Shown: positions 29,801 through 41,740, counted from the stretch's first letter. The stretch: DNA of 64,000 nt from Cladorhizidae sp. MBARI D1340-BT2 (GCA_028752905.1 JAQNBH010000014.1:22911990-22975989), one strand, 5' to 3'. Numbers and translations are program-made. Notes: a model not told the origin generated them from the sequence alone.

Positions 29801-32800
29801 TGCATATATACACACATGCATCATAAGTAAATACCTAGTGAGTCTATGTATGCATATATACACACATGCATCATAAGTAAATACCTAGTGAGTCTATGTA
29901 TGCATATATACACACATGCATCATAAGTAAATACCTAGTGAGTCTATGTATGCATATATACACACATGCATCATAAGTAAATGCCTAGTGAGCCTATGTA
30001 TGCATATATACACACATGCATCATAAGTAAATGCCTAGTGAGTCTATGTATGCATATATACACACATGCATCATAAGTAAATACCTAGTGAGCCTATGTA
30101 TGCATATATACACACATGCATCATAAGTAAATACCTAGTGAGTCTATGTATGCATATATACACACATGCATCATAAGTAAATACCTAGTGAGTCTATGTA
30201 TGCATATATACACACATGCATCATAAGTAAATACCTAGTGAGCCTATGTATGCATATATACACACATGAATCATAAGTAAATACCTAGTGAGCCTATGTA
30301 TGCATATATACACACATGCATCATAAGTAAATGCCTAGTGAGCCTATGTATGCATATATACACACATGCATCATAAGTAAATGCCTAGTGAGCCTATGTA
30401 TGCATATATACACACATGCATCATAAGTAAATGCCTAGTGAGCCTATGTATGCATATATACACACATGCATCATAAGTAAATACCTAGTGAGCCTATGTA
30501 TGCATATATGCACACATGCATCATAAGTAAATGCCTAGTGAGCCTATGTATCCATATATGCACATATGCATCATAAGTAAATGCCTAGTGAGTCTATGTA
30601 TGCATATATACACACATGCATCATAAGTAAATGCCTAGTGAGCCTATGTATGCATATATACACACATGCATCATAAGTAAATACCTAGTGAGTCTATGTA
30701 TGCATATATACATACATGCATCATAAGTAAATGCCTAGTGAGCCTATTTATGCATATATACACACAAGCATCATAAGTAAATGCCTAGTGAGTCTATGTA
30801 TGCATATATACACACATGCATCATAAGTAAATGCCTAGTGAGCCTATGTATGCATATATACACACATGCATCATAAGTAAATGCCTAGTGAGCCTATGTA
30901 TGCATATATATACACATGCATCATAAGTAAATACCTAGTGAGTCTATGTATGCATATATACACACATGCATCATAAGTAAATGCCTAGTGAGTCTATGTA
31001 TGCATATACACACACATGCATCATAAGTAAATGCCTAGTGAGCCTATGTATGCATATATACACACATGCATCATAAGTAAATGCCTAGTGAGCCTATGTA
31101 TGCATATATACACACATGCATCATAAGTAAATGCCTAGTGAGTCTATGTATGCATATATACACACATGCATCATAAGTAAATACCTAGTGAGTCTATGTA
31201 TGCATATATACACACATGCATCATAAGTAAATGCCTAGTGAGTCTATGTATGCATATATACACACATGCATCATAAGTAAATACCTAGTGAGTCTATGTA
31301 TGCATATATACACACATGCATCATAAGTAAATGCCTAGTGAGCCTATGTATGCATATATACACACATGCATCATAAGTAAATGCCTAGTGAGTCTATGTA
31401 TGCATATATACACACATGCATCATATGTAAATACCTAGTGAGCCTATGTATGCATATATACACACATGCATCATAAGTAAATGCCTAGTGAGCCTATGTA
31501 TGCATATATACACACATGCATCATAAGTAAATGCCTAGTGAGTCTATGTATGCATATATGCACACATGCATCATAAGTAAATGCCTAGTGAGCCTATGTA
31601 TGCATATATGCACACATGCATCATAAGTAAATACCTAGTGAGTCTATGTATGCATATATACACACATGCATCATAAGTAAATGCCTAGTGAGCCTATGTA
31701 TGCATATATACACACATGCATCATAAGTAAATGCCTAGTGAGCCTATGTATGCATATATACACACATGCATCATAAGTAAATGCCTAGTGAGTCTATGTA
31801 TGTATATATACACACATGCATCATAAGTAAATGCCTAGTGAGCCTATGTATGCATATATACACACATGCATCATAAGTAAATGCCTAGTGAGTCTATGTA
31901 TGCATATATACACACATGCATCATAAGTAAATACCTAGTGAGTCTATGTATGCATATATACACACATGCATCATAAGTAAATACCTAGTGAGTCTATGTA
32001 TGCATATATACACACATGCATCATAAGTAAATGCCTAGTGAGCCTATGTATGCATATATACACACATGCATCATAAGTAAATGCCTAGTGAGTCTATGTA
32101 TGCATATATACACACATTCATAAGTAAATACCTAGTGAGCCTATGTATGCATATATACACACATGCATCATAAGTAAATGCCTAGTGAGCCTATGTATGT
32201 ATATATACACACATGCATCATAAGTAAATGCCTAGTGAGCCTATGTATGCATATATACACACATGCATCATAAGTAAATACCTAGTGAGTCTATGTATGC
32301 ATATATACACACATGCATCATAAGTAAATACCTAGGGAGCCTATTTATGCATATATACACACATGCATCATAAGTAAATGCCTAGTGAGCCTATGTATGC
32401 ATATATACACACATGCATCATAAGTAAATACCTAGTGAGTCTATGTATGCATATATACACACATGCATCATAAGTAAATGCCTAGTGAGTCTATGTATGT
32501 ATATATACACACATGCATCATAAGTAAATGCCTAGTGAGCCTATGTATGCATATATACACACATGCATCATAAGTAAATACCTAGTGAGTCTATGTATGC
32601 ATATATACACACATGCATCATAAGTAAATACCTAGGGAGCCTATTTATGCATATATACACACATGCATCATAAGTAAATGCCTAGTGAGTCTATGTATGC
32701 ATATATACACACATGCATCATAAGTAAATGCCTAGTGAGCCTATGTATGCATATATACACACATGCATCATAAGTAAATGCCTAGTGAGCCTATGTATGC

Positions 32801-34277
32801 ATATATACACACATGCATCATAAGTAAATACCTAGTGAGTCTATGTATGCATATATACACACATGCATCATAAGTAAATGCCTAGTGAGCCTATGTATGC
32901 ATATATACACACATGCATTATAAGTAAATGCCTATATATGCATATATGCACGCATGCATCATAAGTAAATACCTAGTGAGTCTATGTATGCATATATACA
33001 CACATGCATCATAAGTAAATACCTAGTGAGCCTATGTATGCATATATACACACATGCATCATAAGTAAATGCCTAGTGAGCCTATGTATGCATATATACA
33101 CACATGCATCATAAGTAAATGCCTAGTGAGCCTATGTATGCATATATACACACATGCATCATAAGTAAATGCCTAGTGAGCCTATGTATGCATATATACA
33201 CACATGCATCATAAGTAAATGCCTAGTGAGCCTATGTATGCATATATACACACATGCATCATAAGTAAATGCCTAGTGAGTCTATGTATGCATATATACA
33301 CACATGCATCATAAGTAAATGCCTAGTGAGTCTATGTATGCATATATACACACATGCATCATAAGTAAATGCCTAGTGAGTCTATGTATGCATATATACA
33401 CACATGCATCATAAGTAAATGCCTAGTGAGTCTATGTATGCATATATACACACATGCATCATAAGTAAATGCCTAGTGAGTCTATGTATGCATATATACA
33501 CACATGCATCATAAGTAAATGCCTAGTGAGTCTATGTATGCATATATGCACACATGCATCATAAGTAAATACCTAGTGAGCCTATGTATGCATATATACA
33601 CACATGCATCATAAGTAAATACCTAGTGAGCCTATGTATGCATATATACACACATGCATCATAAGTAAATACCTAGTGAGCCTATGTATGCATATATACA
33701 CACATGCATCATAAGTAAATACCTAGTGAGCCTATGTATGCATATATACACACATGCATCATAAGTAAATGCCTAGTGAGTCTATGTATGCATATATACA
33801 CACATGCATCATAAGTAAATGCCTAGTGAGTCTATGTATACATATATACATACATGCATCATAAGTAAATGCTTAGTGAGTCTATGTATGCATATATACA
33901 CACATGCATCATAAGTAAATACCTAGTGAGCCTATGTATGCATATATACACACATGCATCATAAGTAAATGCCAAGTGAGCCTATGTATGCATATATACA
34001 CACATGCATCATAAGTAAATACCTAGTGAGTCTATGTATGCATATATACACACATGCATCATAAGTAAATGCCTAGTGAGCCTATGTATGCATATATACA
34101 CACATGCATCATAAGTAAATGCCTAGTGAGTCTATGTATGCATATATACACACATGCATCATAAGTAAATGCCTAGTGAGCCTATGTATGCATATATGCA
34201 CACATGCATCATAAGTAAATGCCTAGTGAGTCTATGTACGCATATATACACACATGCATCATAAGTAAATGCCTATG

Positions 34278-34293
34278 CAGGGGCGTATTTAGG
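34278..34293 (+). repeat. Probable 5' terminal inverted repeat of the hAT element
   Basis: CAGGGGCGTATTTAGG begins exactly where satellite identity ends. hAT termini commonly start CAGGG or a close variant, and the position about 320 bp upstream of the transposase start is as expected for a 5' end. The matching inverted copy that would confirm it is absent because the 3' end of the element is gone. The preceding satellite monomer stops after GCCTATG. Confidence 0.65.
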
Positions 34294-34598
34294 GGGGGTT
34301 TCCTGTTGCCCAGAACCCTCCCCCTGAGTACAAGCCACACCCATAATCCATTTGACAGCATCATCCTTGCTAATCCTACATATAAATTTGTACTATAGTG
34401 TACTCTTGTATTGCAAATTTAAGCCCCATAAATTTACTTCTAAAAATAAACTTTTAGTACAGTACTCAAGCAGCTGTTTTCCGAATTGCTTGGAACTGGC
34501 AAGCCTATGGAATATTAGTAAGTTTTTATAGGATTACCTTAGCCCAGCCCCTATTCCAGGAGGATGCACTGTATTTGAGATTGTAGTAAAGCTGTGAC
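34294..34598 (+). other. Transposon 5' non-coding leader
   Basis: These 305 bp lie between the apparent terminus and the first in-frame ATG of the transposase remnant. The first part has a C-rich stretch (CCCTCCCCCTGAG near 34,315-34,328), followed by an AT-rich section. TATAAAT at 34,381-34,387 could be a TATA-like element about 215 bp before the ATG, but this is only a motif match in AT-rich DNA. I see no open frame, RNA gene or splice-signal arrangement that I can support. Confidence 0.5.
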
Positions 34599-34964
34599 AT
34601 GTCCAAGAGGCAAATATCCATTCTGTCTGGGATGTCAGTGTCAAGCAGTGAGTCTGACAGTAGCACTGCTACTGATCGTAAGAAAGTCAGAGTTCAAGAT
34701 CAAAGGGAATTAAGTTAGCCAAGTACTACTCAGTCTCTATCTCCTGATGATCTGGGAAATGTGTCAGGTCAAGGGTGTGTATCAGCTGCTAGGGGTGCAT
34801 GCATGTCCTCCTGGGGCTGACTTAGGAAACTATAAACTTGAGGACATCAGAATTCATAGCAATGACCAGAAGCTTTGGCTTCTGAAAATCCCTTTAGACC
34901 AGGGTGTGACTTCAAGTTCCCTACTAAAATTGAGTACTCAAAGTCTAGTTCCTTCCAGAACTCC

Positions 34965-35039
34965 TGGTTGAAAGAGTACTCTTGGTTGAGCTACTCTGTT
35001 TCGTGAAATGGTGGCTTCTGTGTGAGCTGTTTACTCTTC
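34965..35039 (+). other. TTF-type zinc finger segment of the transposase remnant
   Basis: In frame with the main remnant, the segment reads WLKEYSWLSYSVS, stop, NGGFCVSCLLF. A Trp-Leu-x-x-Tyr-x-Trp-Leu lead followed by a Gly-Phe-Cys-x-x-Cys pair is typical of the TTF zinc finger at the N-terminus of this hAT class, which is thought to bind DNA at the transposon ends. The two cysteines are encoded at 35,019 and 35,028. The TGA at 35,004-35,006 lies inside the domain, so even a downstream initiation would lose it. Confidence 0.7.
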
Positions 35040-35222
35040 ACCAAGAATCGATCTATTCTTGGACAGCTGGTCACCGTTCCAATGACTAATTTGACTCAAG
35101 CAAAGCAAACACTCAAGGACCACAGAGCAGCTATGGATGATACTGTTACATTTACTGGGCAAATGGAAGGAGGCCAGCTTTCCATACAGCAAAAGTTACA
35201 TAGTCAAGCATCTGCTCAAATT

Positions 35223-35803
35223 AAGAAGAATCGGAATGTTCTTAAGGCTATTCTCAAGACGATCATTTTTTGTGGTAAGCAAAACAGAGCTCTTCGTGGC
35301 CACCGAGAGGCTCTTTGGAGTGATGAAAATCCTGGAAATTTTTTAGCCTTGCTTCAATTTCGTGTTGAAGCAGGTGATGCAGTTCTGACAGAACACTTTG
35401 CTTCTGCAGCCAGAAATGCCCAATAACATGCCCCAATCATTCAAAATGAACCGATTGCAGCCATTGGTGAATGGAAAATTCTACATGAGGTTAGGCTAGC
35501 AAAGTACTTTTCTGTGTGTGCTGATGTGGCTGCTGATGCATCTAATAAAGAGTAGCTTCCTCTAGTCCTGCGGTATGTTGACTCGGAAAATGTGGCGAGA
35601 GAAGAGTTTGTTGAATTTATTAAAGATGGCACCAGTGGAGTAGCTGTTTCTAAACCATCCTAAATGCAATACAAAATTATGGCTTAGACCAAAATAATTT
35701 ACGTGGGCAGGGTTATGATGGTGCCAGCAACATGGCTGGCAAGTATTATGGGGCTGCTGCTCTAATCGAGAAACAATATCCAAAAGCAGTCTATGTTCAC
35801 TGC
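35223..35803 (+). other. DUF4371 / start of the hAT catalytic domain in the remnant
   Basis: From KKNRNVLKAIL onward the translation matches the pattern of the DUF4371 region: an N-R-x-x-L start, a G-K-Q-N-x-A-L-R-G-H block (about 35,271-35,303), an F-L-A-L-L-x-F-R segment, then FSVCADVAADASNKE with the probable first catalytic Asp encoded at 35,523-35,525. The last recognisable block is RGQGYDGASNM at 35,702-35,734, whose Asp (35,717-35,719) corresponds to the second conserved catalytic acidic residue of hAT enzymes. The usual motif has Glu after the first Asp (ADE); here it is Val. A stop codon, TAG 35,553, and a frameshift near 35,650 lie between the two Asp codons. The domain is cut at Val-His-Cys, before the usual His-x-Leu-Asn-Leu continuation. 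Confidence 0.75.
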
Positions 35804-36880
35804 ATACCTAGTATGCATATATACACACATGCATCATAAGTAAATACCTAGTGAGTCTATGTATGCATATATACACACATGCATCATAAGTAAATGCCTA
35901 GTGAGCCTATGTATGCATATATACACACATGCATCATAAGTAAATACCTAATGAGCCTATGTATGCATATATACACACATGCATCATAAGTAAATGCCTA
36001 GTGAGTCTATGTATGCATATATACACACATGCATCATAAGTAAATGCCTAGTGAGCGTATGTATGCATATATACACACATGCATCATAAGTAAATACCTA
36101 GTGAGCCTATGTATGCATATATACACACATGCATCATAAGTAAATGCCTAGTGAGCGTATGTATGCATATATACACACATGCATCATAAGTAAATGCCTA
36201 GTGAGCCTATATATGCATATATACACAAAGGCATCATAAGTAAATGCCTAGTGAGTCTATGTATGCATATATACACACATGCATCATAAGTAAATGCCTA
36301 GTGAGCCTATGTATGCATATATACACACATGCATCATAAGTAAATGCCTAGTGAGCCTATGTATGCATATATACACACATGCATCATAAGTAAATACCTA
36401 GTGAGCCTATGTATGCATATATACACACATGCATCATAAGTAAATGCCTAGTGAGTCTATGTATGCATATATACACACATGCATCATAAGTAAATGCCTA
36501 GTGAGCCTATGTATGCATATATACGCACATGCATCATAAGTAAATGCCTAGTGAGTCTATGTATGCATATATACACACATGCATCATAAGTAAATACCTA
36601 GTGAGTCTATGTATGCATATATACACACATGCATCATAAGTAAATACCTAGTGAGCCTATGTATGCATATATGCACACATGCATCATTAAGTAAATGCCT
36701 AGTGAGCCTATGTATGCATATATACACACATGCATCATAAGTAAATGCCTAGCGAGCCTATGTATGCATATATACACACATGCATCATAAGTAAATGCCT
36801 AGTGAGTCTATGTATGCATATATGCACACATGCATCATAAGTAAATGCCTAGTGAGTCTATGTATGCATATATACACACA

Positions 36881-37990
36881 TGCATCATAAGTAAATGCCT
36901 AGTGAGCCTATGTATGCATATATACACACATGCATCATAAGTAAATACCTAGTGAGTCTATGTATGCATATATACACACATGCATCATAAGTAAATGCCT
37001 AGTGAGTCTATGTATGCATATATGCACACATGCATCATAAGTAAATGCCTAGTGAGTCTATGTATGCATATATACACACATGCATCATAAGTAAATACCT
37101 AGTGAGCCTATGTATGCATATATACACACATGCATCATAAGTAAATACCTAGTGAGTCTATGTATGCATATATGCACACATGCATCATAAGTAAATACCT
37201 AGTGAGCCTATGTATGCATATATACACACATGCATCATAAGTAAATGCCTAGTGAGCCTATGTATGCATATATACACACATGCATCATAAGTAAATGCCT
37301 AGTGAGCCTATGTATGCATATATACACACATGCATCATAAGTAAATGCCTAGTGAGCCTATGTATGCATATATACACACATGCATCATAAGTAAATGCCT
37401 AGTGAGCCTATGTATGCATATATACACACATGCATCATAAGTAAATGCCTAGTGAGCCTATGTATGCATATATACACACATGCATCATAAGTAAATACCT
37501 AGTGAGTCTATGTATGCATATATACACACATGCATCATAAGTAAATGCCTAGTGAGTCTATGTATGCATATATGCACACATGCATCATAAGTAAATGCCT
37601 AGTGAGTCTATGTATGCATATATACACACATGCATCATAAGTAAATACCTAGTGAGCCTATGTATGCATATATACACACATGCATCATAAGTAAATACCT
37701 AGTGAGTCTATGTATGCATATATGCACACATGCATCATAAGTAAATACCTAGTGAGCCTATGTATGCATATATACACACATGCATCATAAGTAAATGCCT
37801 AGTGAGCCTATGTATGCATATATACACACATGCATCATAAGTAAATGCCTAGTGAGCCTATGTATGCATATATACACACATGCATCATAAGTAAATGCCT
37901 AGTGAGCCTATGTATGCATATATACACACATGCATCATAAGTAAATGCCTAGTGAGCCTATGTATGCATATATACACACATGCATCATAA
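36881..37990 (+). repeat. 550-bp higher-order repeat (11 monomers), two tandem copies
   Basis: The order of states at the three variable positions is the same over 11 consecutive monomers in about 36,881-37,430 and 37,431-37,980. G at position 43 (TATGCACACA) occurs at 37,021 and 37,571, and again at 37,171 and 37,721, each exactly 550 bp apart. There are no private variants in this block, so the evidence is the pattern of two-state bases only. Confidence 0.75.
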
Positions 37991-38980
37991 GTAAATGCCT
38001 AGTGAGTCTATGTATGCATATATACACACATGCATCATAAGTAAATGCCTAGTGAGCCTATGTATGCATATATACACACATGCATCATAAGTAAATGCCT
38101 AGTGAGCCTATGTATGCATATATACACACATGCATCATAAGTAAATGCCTAGTGAGTCTATGTATGCATATATACACACATGCATCATAAGTAAATGCCT
38201 AGTGAGCCTATGTATGCATATATACACACATGCATCATAAGTAAATGCCTAGTGAGTCTATGTATGCATATATACACACATGCATCATAAGTAAATACCT
38301 AGTGAGTCTATGTATGCATATATACACACATGCATCATAAGTAAATGCCTAGTGAGCCTATGTATGCATATATACACACTTGCATCATAAGTAAATGCCT
38401 AGTGAGCCTATGTATGCATATATACACACATGTATCATAAGTAAATACCTAGTGAGTCTATGTATGCATATATACACACATGCATCATAAGTAAATGCCT
38501 AGTGAGCCTATGTATGCATATATACACACATGCATCATAAGTAAATACCTAGTGAGCCTATGTATGCATATATACACACATGCATCATAAGTAAATGCCT
38601 AGTGAGTCTATGTATGCATATATACACACATGCATCATAAGTAAATGCCTAGTGAGCCTATGTATGCATATATACACACATGCATCATAAGTAAATGCCT
38701 AGTGAGCGTATGTATGCATATATACACACATGCATCATAAGTAAATACCTAGTGAGTCTATGTATGCATATATACATACATGCATCATAAGTAAATGCCT
38801 AGTGAGTCTATGTATGCATATATACACACATGCATCATAAGTAAATGCCTAGTGAGCCTATGTATGCATATATACACACATGCATCATAAGTAAATGCCT
38901 AGTGAGCCTATGTATGCATATATACACACATGCATCATAAGTAAATGCCTAGTGAGTCTATGTATGCATATATGCACACA

Positions 38981-41740
38981 TGCATCATAAGTAAATGCCT
39001 AGTGAGTCTATGTATGCATATATGCACACATGCATCATAAGTAAATACCTAGTGAGTCTATGTATGTATATATACACACATGCATCATAAGTAAATACCT
39101 AGTGAGCCTATGTATGCATATATACACACATGCATCATAAGTAAATGCCTAGTGAGTCTATGTATGCATATATACACACATGCATCATAAGTAAATGCCT
39201 AGTGAGTCTATGTATGCATATATACACACATGCATCATAAGTAAATGCCTAGTGAGCCTATGTATGCATATATACACACATGCATCATAAGTAAATACCT
39301 AGTGAGTCTATGTATGCATATATGCACACATGCATCATAAGTAAATACCTAGTGAGTCTATGTATGCATATATACACACATGCATCATAAGTAAATGCCT
39401 AGTGAGTCTATGTATGCATATATACACACATGCATCATAAGTAAATGCCTAGTGAGCCTATGTATGCATATATACACACATGCATCATAAGTAAATACCT
39501 AGTGAGCCTATGTATGCATATATACACACATGCATCATAAGTAAATGCCTAGTGAGTCTATGTATGCATATATACACACATGCATCATAAGTAAATGCCT
39601 AGTGAGCCTATGTATGCATATATACACACATGCATCATAAGTAAATACCTAGTGAGCCTATGTATGCATATATACACACATGAATCATAAGTAAATGCCT
39701 AGTGAGTCTATGTATGCATATATACACACATGCATCATAAGTAAATACCTAGTGAGCCTATGTATGCATATATACACACATGCATCATAAGTAAATGCCT
39801 AGTGAGTCTATGTATGTATATATACACACATGCATCATAAGTAAATGCCTAGTGAGCCTATGTATGCATATATACACACATGCATCATAAGTAAATGCCT
39901 AGTGAGTCTATGTATGCATATATACACACATGCATCATAAGTAAATACCTAGTGAGCCTATGTATACATATATGCACACATGCATCATAAGTAAATGCCT
40001 AGTGAGCCTATGTATGCATATATACACACATGCATCATAAGTAAATACCTAGTGAGCCTATGTATGCATATATACACACATGCATCATAAGTAAATACCT
40101 AGTGAGCCTATGTATGCATATATACACACATGCATCACAAGTAAATGCCTAGTGAGCCTATGTATGCATATATACACACATGCATCACAAGTAAATGCCT
40201 AGTGAGCCTATGTATGCATATATACACACATGCATCATAAGTAAATGCCTAGTGAGTCTATGTATACATATATACATACATGCATCATAAGTAAATGCCT
40301 AGTGAGTCTATGTATGCATATATACACACATGCATCATAAGTAAATGCCTAGTGAGCCTATGTATGCATATATACACACATGCATCATAAGTAAATGCCT
40401 AGTGAGTCTATGTATGCATATATGCACACATGCATCATAAGTAAATACCTAGTGAGTCTATGTATGTATATATACACACATGCATCATAAGTAAATACCT
40501 AGTGAGCCTATGTATGCATATATACACACATGCATCATAAGTAAATGCCTAGTGAGTCTATGTATGCATATATACACACATGCATCATAAGTAAATGCCT
40601 AGTGAGTCTATGTATGCATATATACACACATGCATCATAAGTAAATGCCTAGTGAGCCTATGTATGCATATATACACACATGCATCATAAGTAAATACCT
40701 AGTGAGTCTATGTATGCATATATGCACACATGCATCATAAGTAAATACCTAGTGAGTCTATGTATGCATATATACACACATGCATCATAAGTAAATGCCT
40801 AGTGAGTCTATGTATGCATATATACACACATGCATCATAAGTAAATGCCTAGTGAGCCTATGTATGCATATATACACACATGCATCATAAGTAAATACCT
40901 AGTGAGCCTATGTATGCATATATACACACATGCATCATAAGTAAATGCCTAGTGAGTCTATGTATGCATATATACACACATGCATCATAAGTAAATGCCT
41001 AGTGAGCCTATGTATGCATATATACACACATGCATCATAAGTAAATACCTAGTGAGCCTATGTATGCATATATACACACATGAATCATAAGTAAATGCCT
41101 AGTGAGTCTATGTATGCATATATACACACATGCATCATAAGTAAATACCTAGTGAGCCTATGTATGCATATATACACACATGCATCATAAGTAAATGCCT
41201 AGTGAGTCTATGTATGTATATATACACACATGCATCATAAGTAAATGCCTAGTGAGCCTATGTATGCATATATACACACATGCATCATAAGTAAATGCCT
41301 AGTGAGTCTATGTATGCATATATACACACATGCATCATAAGTAAATACCTAGTGAGCCTATGTATACATATATGCACACATGCATCATAAGTAAATGCCT
41401 AGTGAGCCTATGTATGCATATATACACACATGCATCATAAGTAAATACCTAGTGAGCCTATGTATGCATATATACACACATGCATCATAAGTAAATACCT
41501 AGTGAGCCTATGTATGCATATATACACACATGCATCACAAGTAAATGCCTAGTGAGCCTATGTATGCATATATACACACATGCATCACAAGTAAATGCCT
41601 AGTGAGCCTATGTATGCATATATACACACATGCATCATAAGTAAATGCCTAGTGAGTCTATGTATACATATATACATACATGCATCATAAGTAAATGCCT
41701 AGTGAGTCTATGTATGCATATATACACACATGCATCATAA
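38981..41740 (+). repeat. 1,400-bp higher-order repeat (28 monomers), two tandem copies
   Basis: Every private variant recurs exactly 1,400 bp later: TGTATGTATA at 39,061 and 40,461; TGAATCATAA at 39,681 and 41,081; TGTATACATATATGCAC at 39,961 and 41,361; TGCATCACAA at 40,131/40,181 and 41,531/41,581; TATACATACA after TGTATACATA at 40,261 and 41,661. The copies are about 38,981-40,380 and 40,381-41,740 and look almost identical, implying a recent event. A third copy starts at about 43,341. Confidence 0.92.

Larger units (their letters stand above)
1..34277 (+). repeat. 50-bp satellite array, left part (about 680 monomers)
   Basis: A 50-bp monomer is tandemly repeated without interruption. 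In the phase used here it starts GCATCATAAG (positions 1-10), continues with TAAAT, a two-state base at 16 (G or A), CCTAGTGAG at 17-25, a two-state base at 26 (T or C), TATGTATGCAT at 28-38 and ATATACACAC at 39-48, where position 43 is A or G. Most monomers differ from each other only at positions 16, 26 and 43. Length variants are common up to about 24.5 kb: a 12-bp shortened monomer (for example near 900, 2,098 and 4,045), an inserted ACATG-type segment (near 1,885, 11,805, 12,650, 13,010, 19,260, 22,487 and 24,025) and a few partial monomers. From 24.5 to 34.2 kb monomers are more uniform in length. No open reading frame longer than about 65 codons occurs in this part, and no other gene signal is visible. 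The array starts before base 1. Function is unknown; a centromeric, pericentromeric or subtelomeric location is possible but not shown by the sequence. Confidence 0.99.
34599..35803 (+). pseudogene. hAT transposase remnant (TTF zinc finger / DUF4371, ZMYM1-THAP12-like), N-terminal half
   Basis: The intact protein would bind transposon ends and catalyse cut-and-paste transposition by an RNase H-fold nuclease. The remnant spans about 400 codons, roughly half of a typical member. In order: ATG at 34,599 opens MSKRQISILSG, like the short basic, Leu-Ser-rich start of this class, and ends at TAG 34,716. A piece in the next frame (about 34,747-34,890) contains DLGNY at 34,819-34,833 and QKLWLLK. The original frame resumes at 34,887 with NPFRPGCDFKFPTK and runs through a TTF zinc-finger-like region to TAA 35,424, with an internal TGA at 35,004. 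The open stretch 35,007-35,423 contains NRSILGQLVTVP and KKNRNVLKAILKTI. It continues in the same frame with KYFSVCADVAADASNKE to TAG 35,553, then VLRYVDSENVAREEFVEFI. A frameshift near 35,650 moves to a third frame carrying LRGQGYDGASNM (35,699-35,734) and YPKAVYVHC. Four stops and at least two or three frameshifts make it non-functional. The C-terminal half, including the third catalytic acidic residue and the dimerisation region, is absent. The family call rests on motif recognition, not a search. Confidence 0.88.
34278..35804 (+). mobile_element. hAT-superfamily DNA transposon, 5' fragment inserted in the satellite
   Basis: This is the only non-satellite DNA in the window. It opens with CAGGGGCGTATTTAGG at 34,278, a sequence of the form seen at the ends of hAT elements (CAGGG-type termini). 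It contains plus-strand remnants of a hAT transposase from about 34,599 to the right edge. The reading ends after Val-His-Cys, at the point where satellite sequence resumes, so the C-terminal half of the transposase and the 3' terminal inverted repeat are missing. The 8 bases before the element (34,270-34,277, TGCCTATG) would be one copy of the target duplication typical of hAT insertion. The other copy cannot be found because the 3' end is lost. TGCAT at 35,801-35,805 can belong either to the transposon or to the satellite, which suggests a deletion joined at microhomology. The element is dead: it has no second end and the gene is broken. Confidence 0.9.

Noticed and set aside
1..34277. CRISPR-like array, because of regular spacing
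   Set aside because: There are no distinct spacers: the whole 50-bp unit is repeated, and differences are mostly transitions at three positions. The context is eukaryotic and no cas-like gene is present.
34381..34387. TATAAAT as the transposase promoter
   Set aside because: A single short match in AT-rich DNA about 215 bp from the ATG is not enough; it is noted only in the leader entry.
34747..34971. Plus-strand 74-codon open frame as an independent gene
   Set aside because: Its middle part (DLGNY to QKLWLLK) reads as a frameshifted piece of the transposase; its ends are in the wrong frame relative to flanking transposase segments. It is included in the pseudogene.
35137..35346. Plus-strand open frame of 69 codons inside the transposon island
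   Set aside because: It overlaps the 35,007-35,423 frame, which carries the recognisable transposase motifs, and is an out-of-frame shadow of it.
35441..35783. Two minus-strand open frames (35,441-35,632 and 35,562-35,783)
   Set aside because: They are antisense to the transposase remnant, overlap each other and show no motif of their own.
34278..35804. Exapted (domesticated) host gene derived from a hAT transposase
   Set aside because: Multiple stops, frameshifts between the two conserved Asp codons and loss of the whole C-terminal half argue against any protein function.
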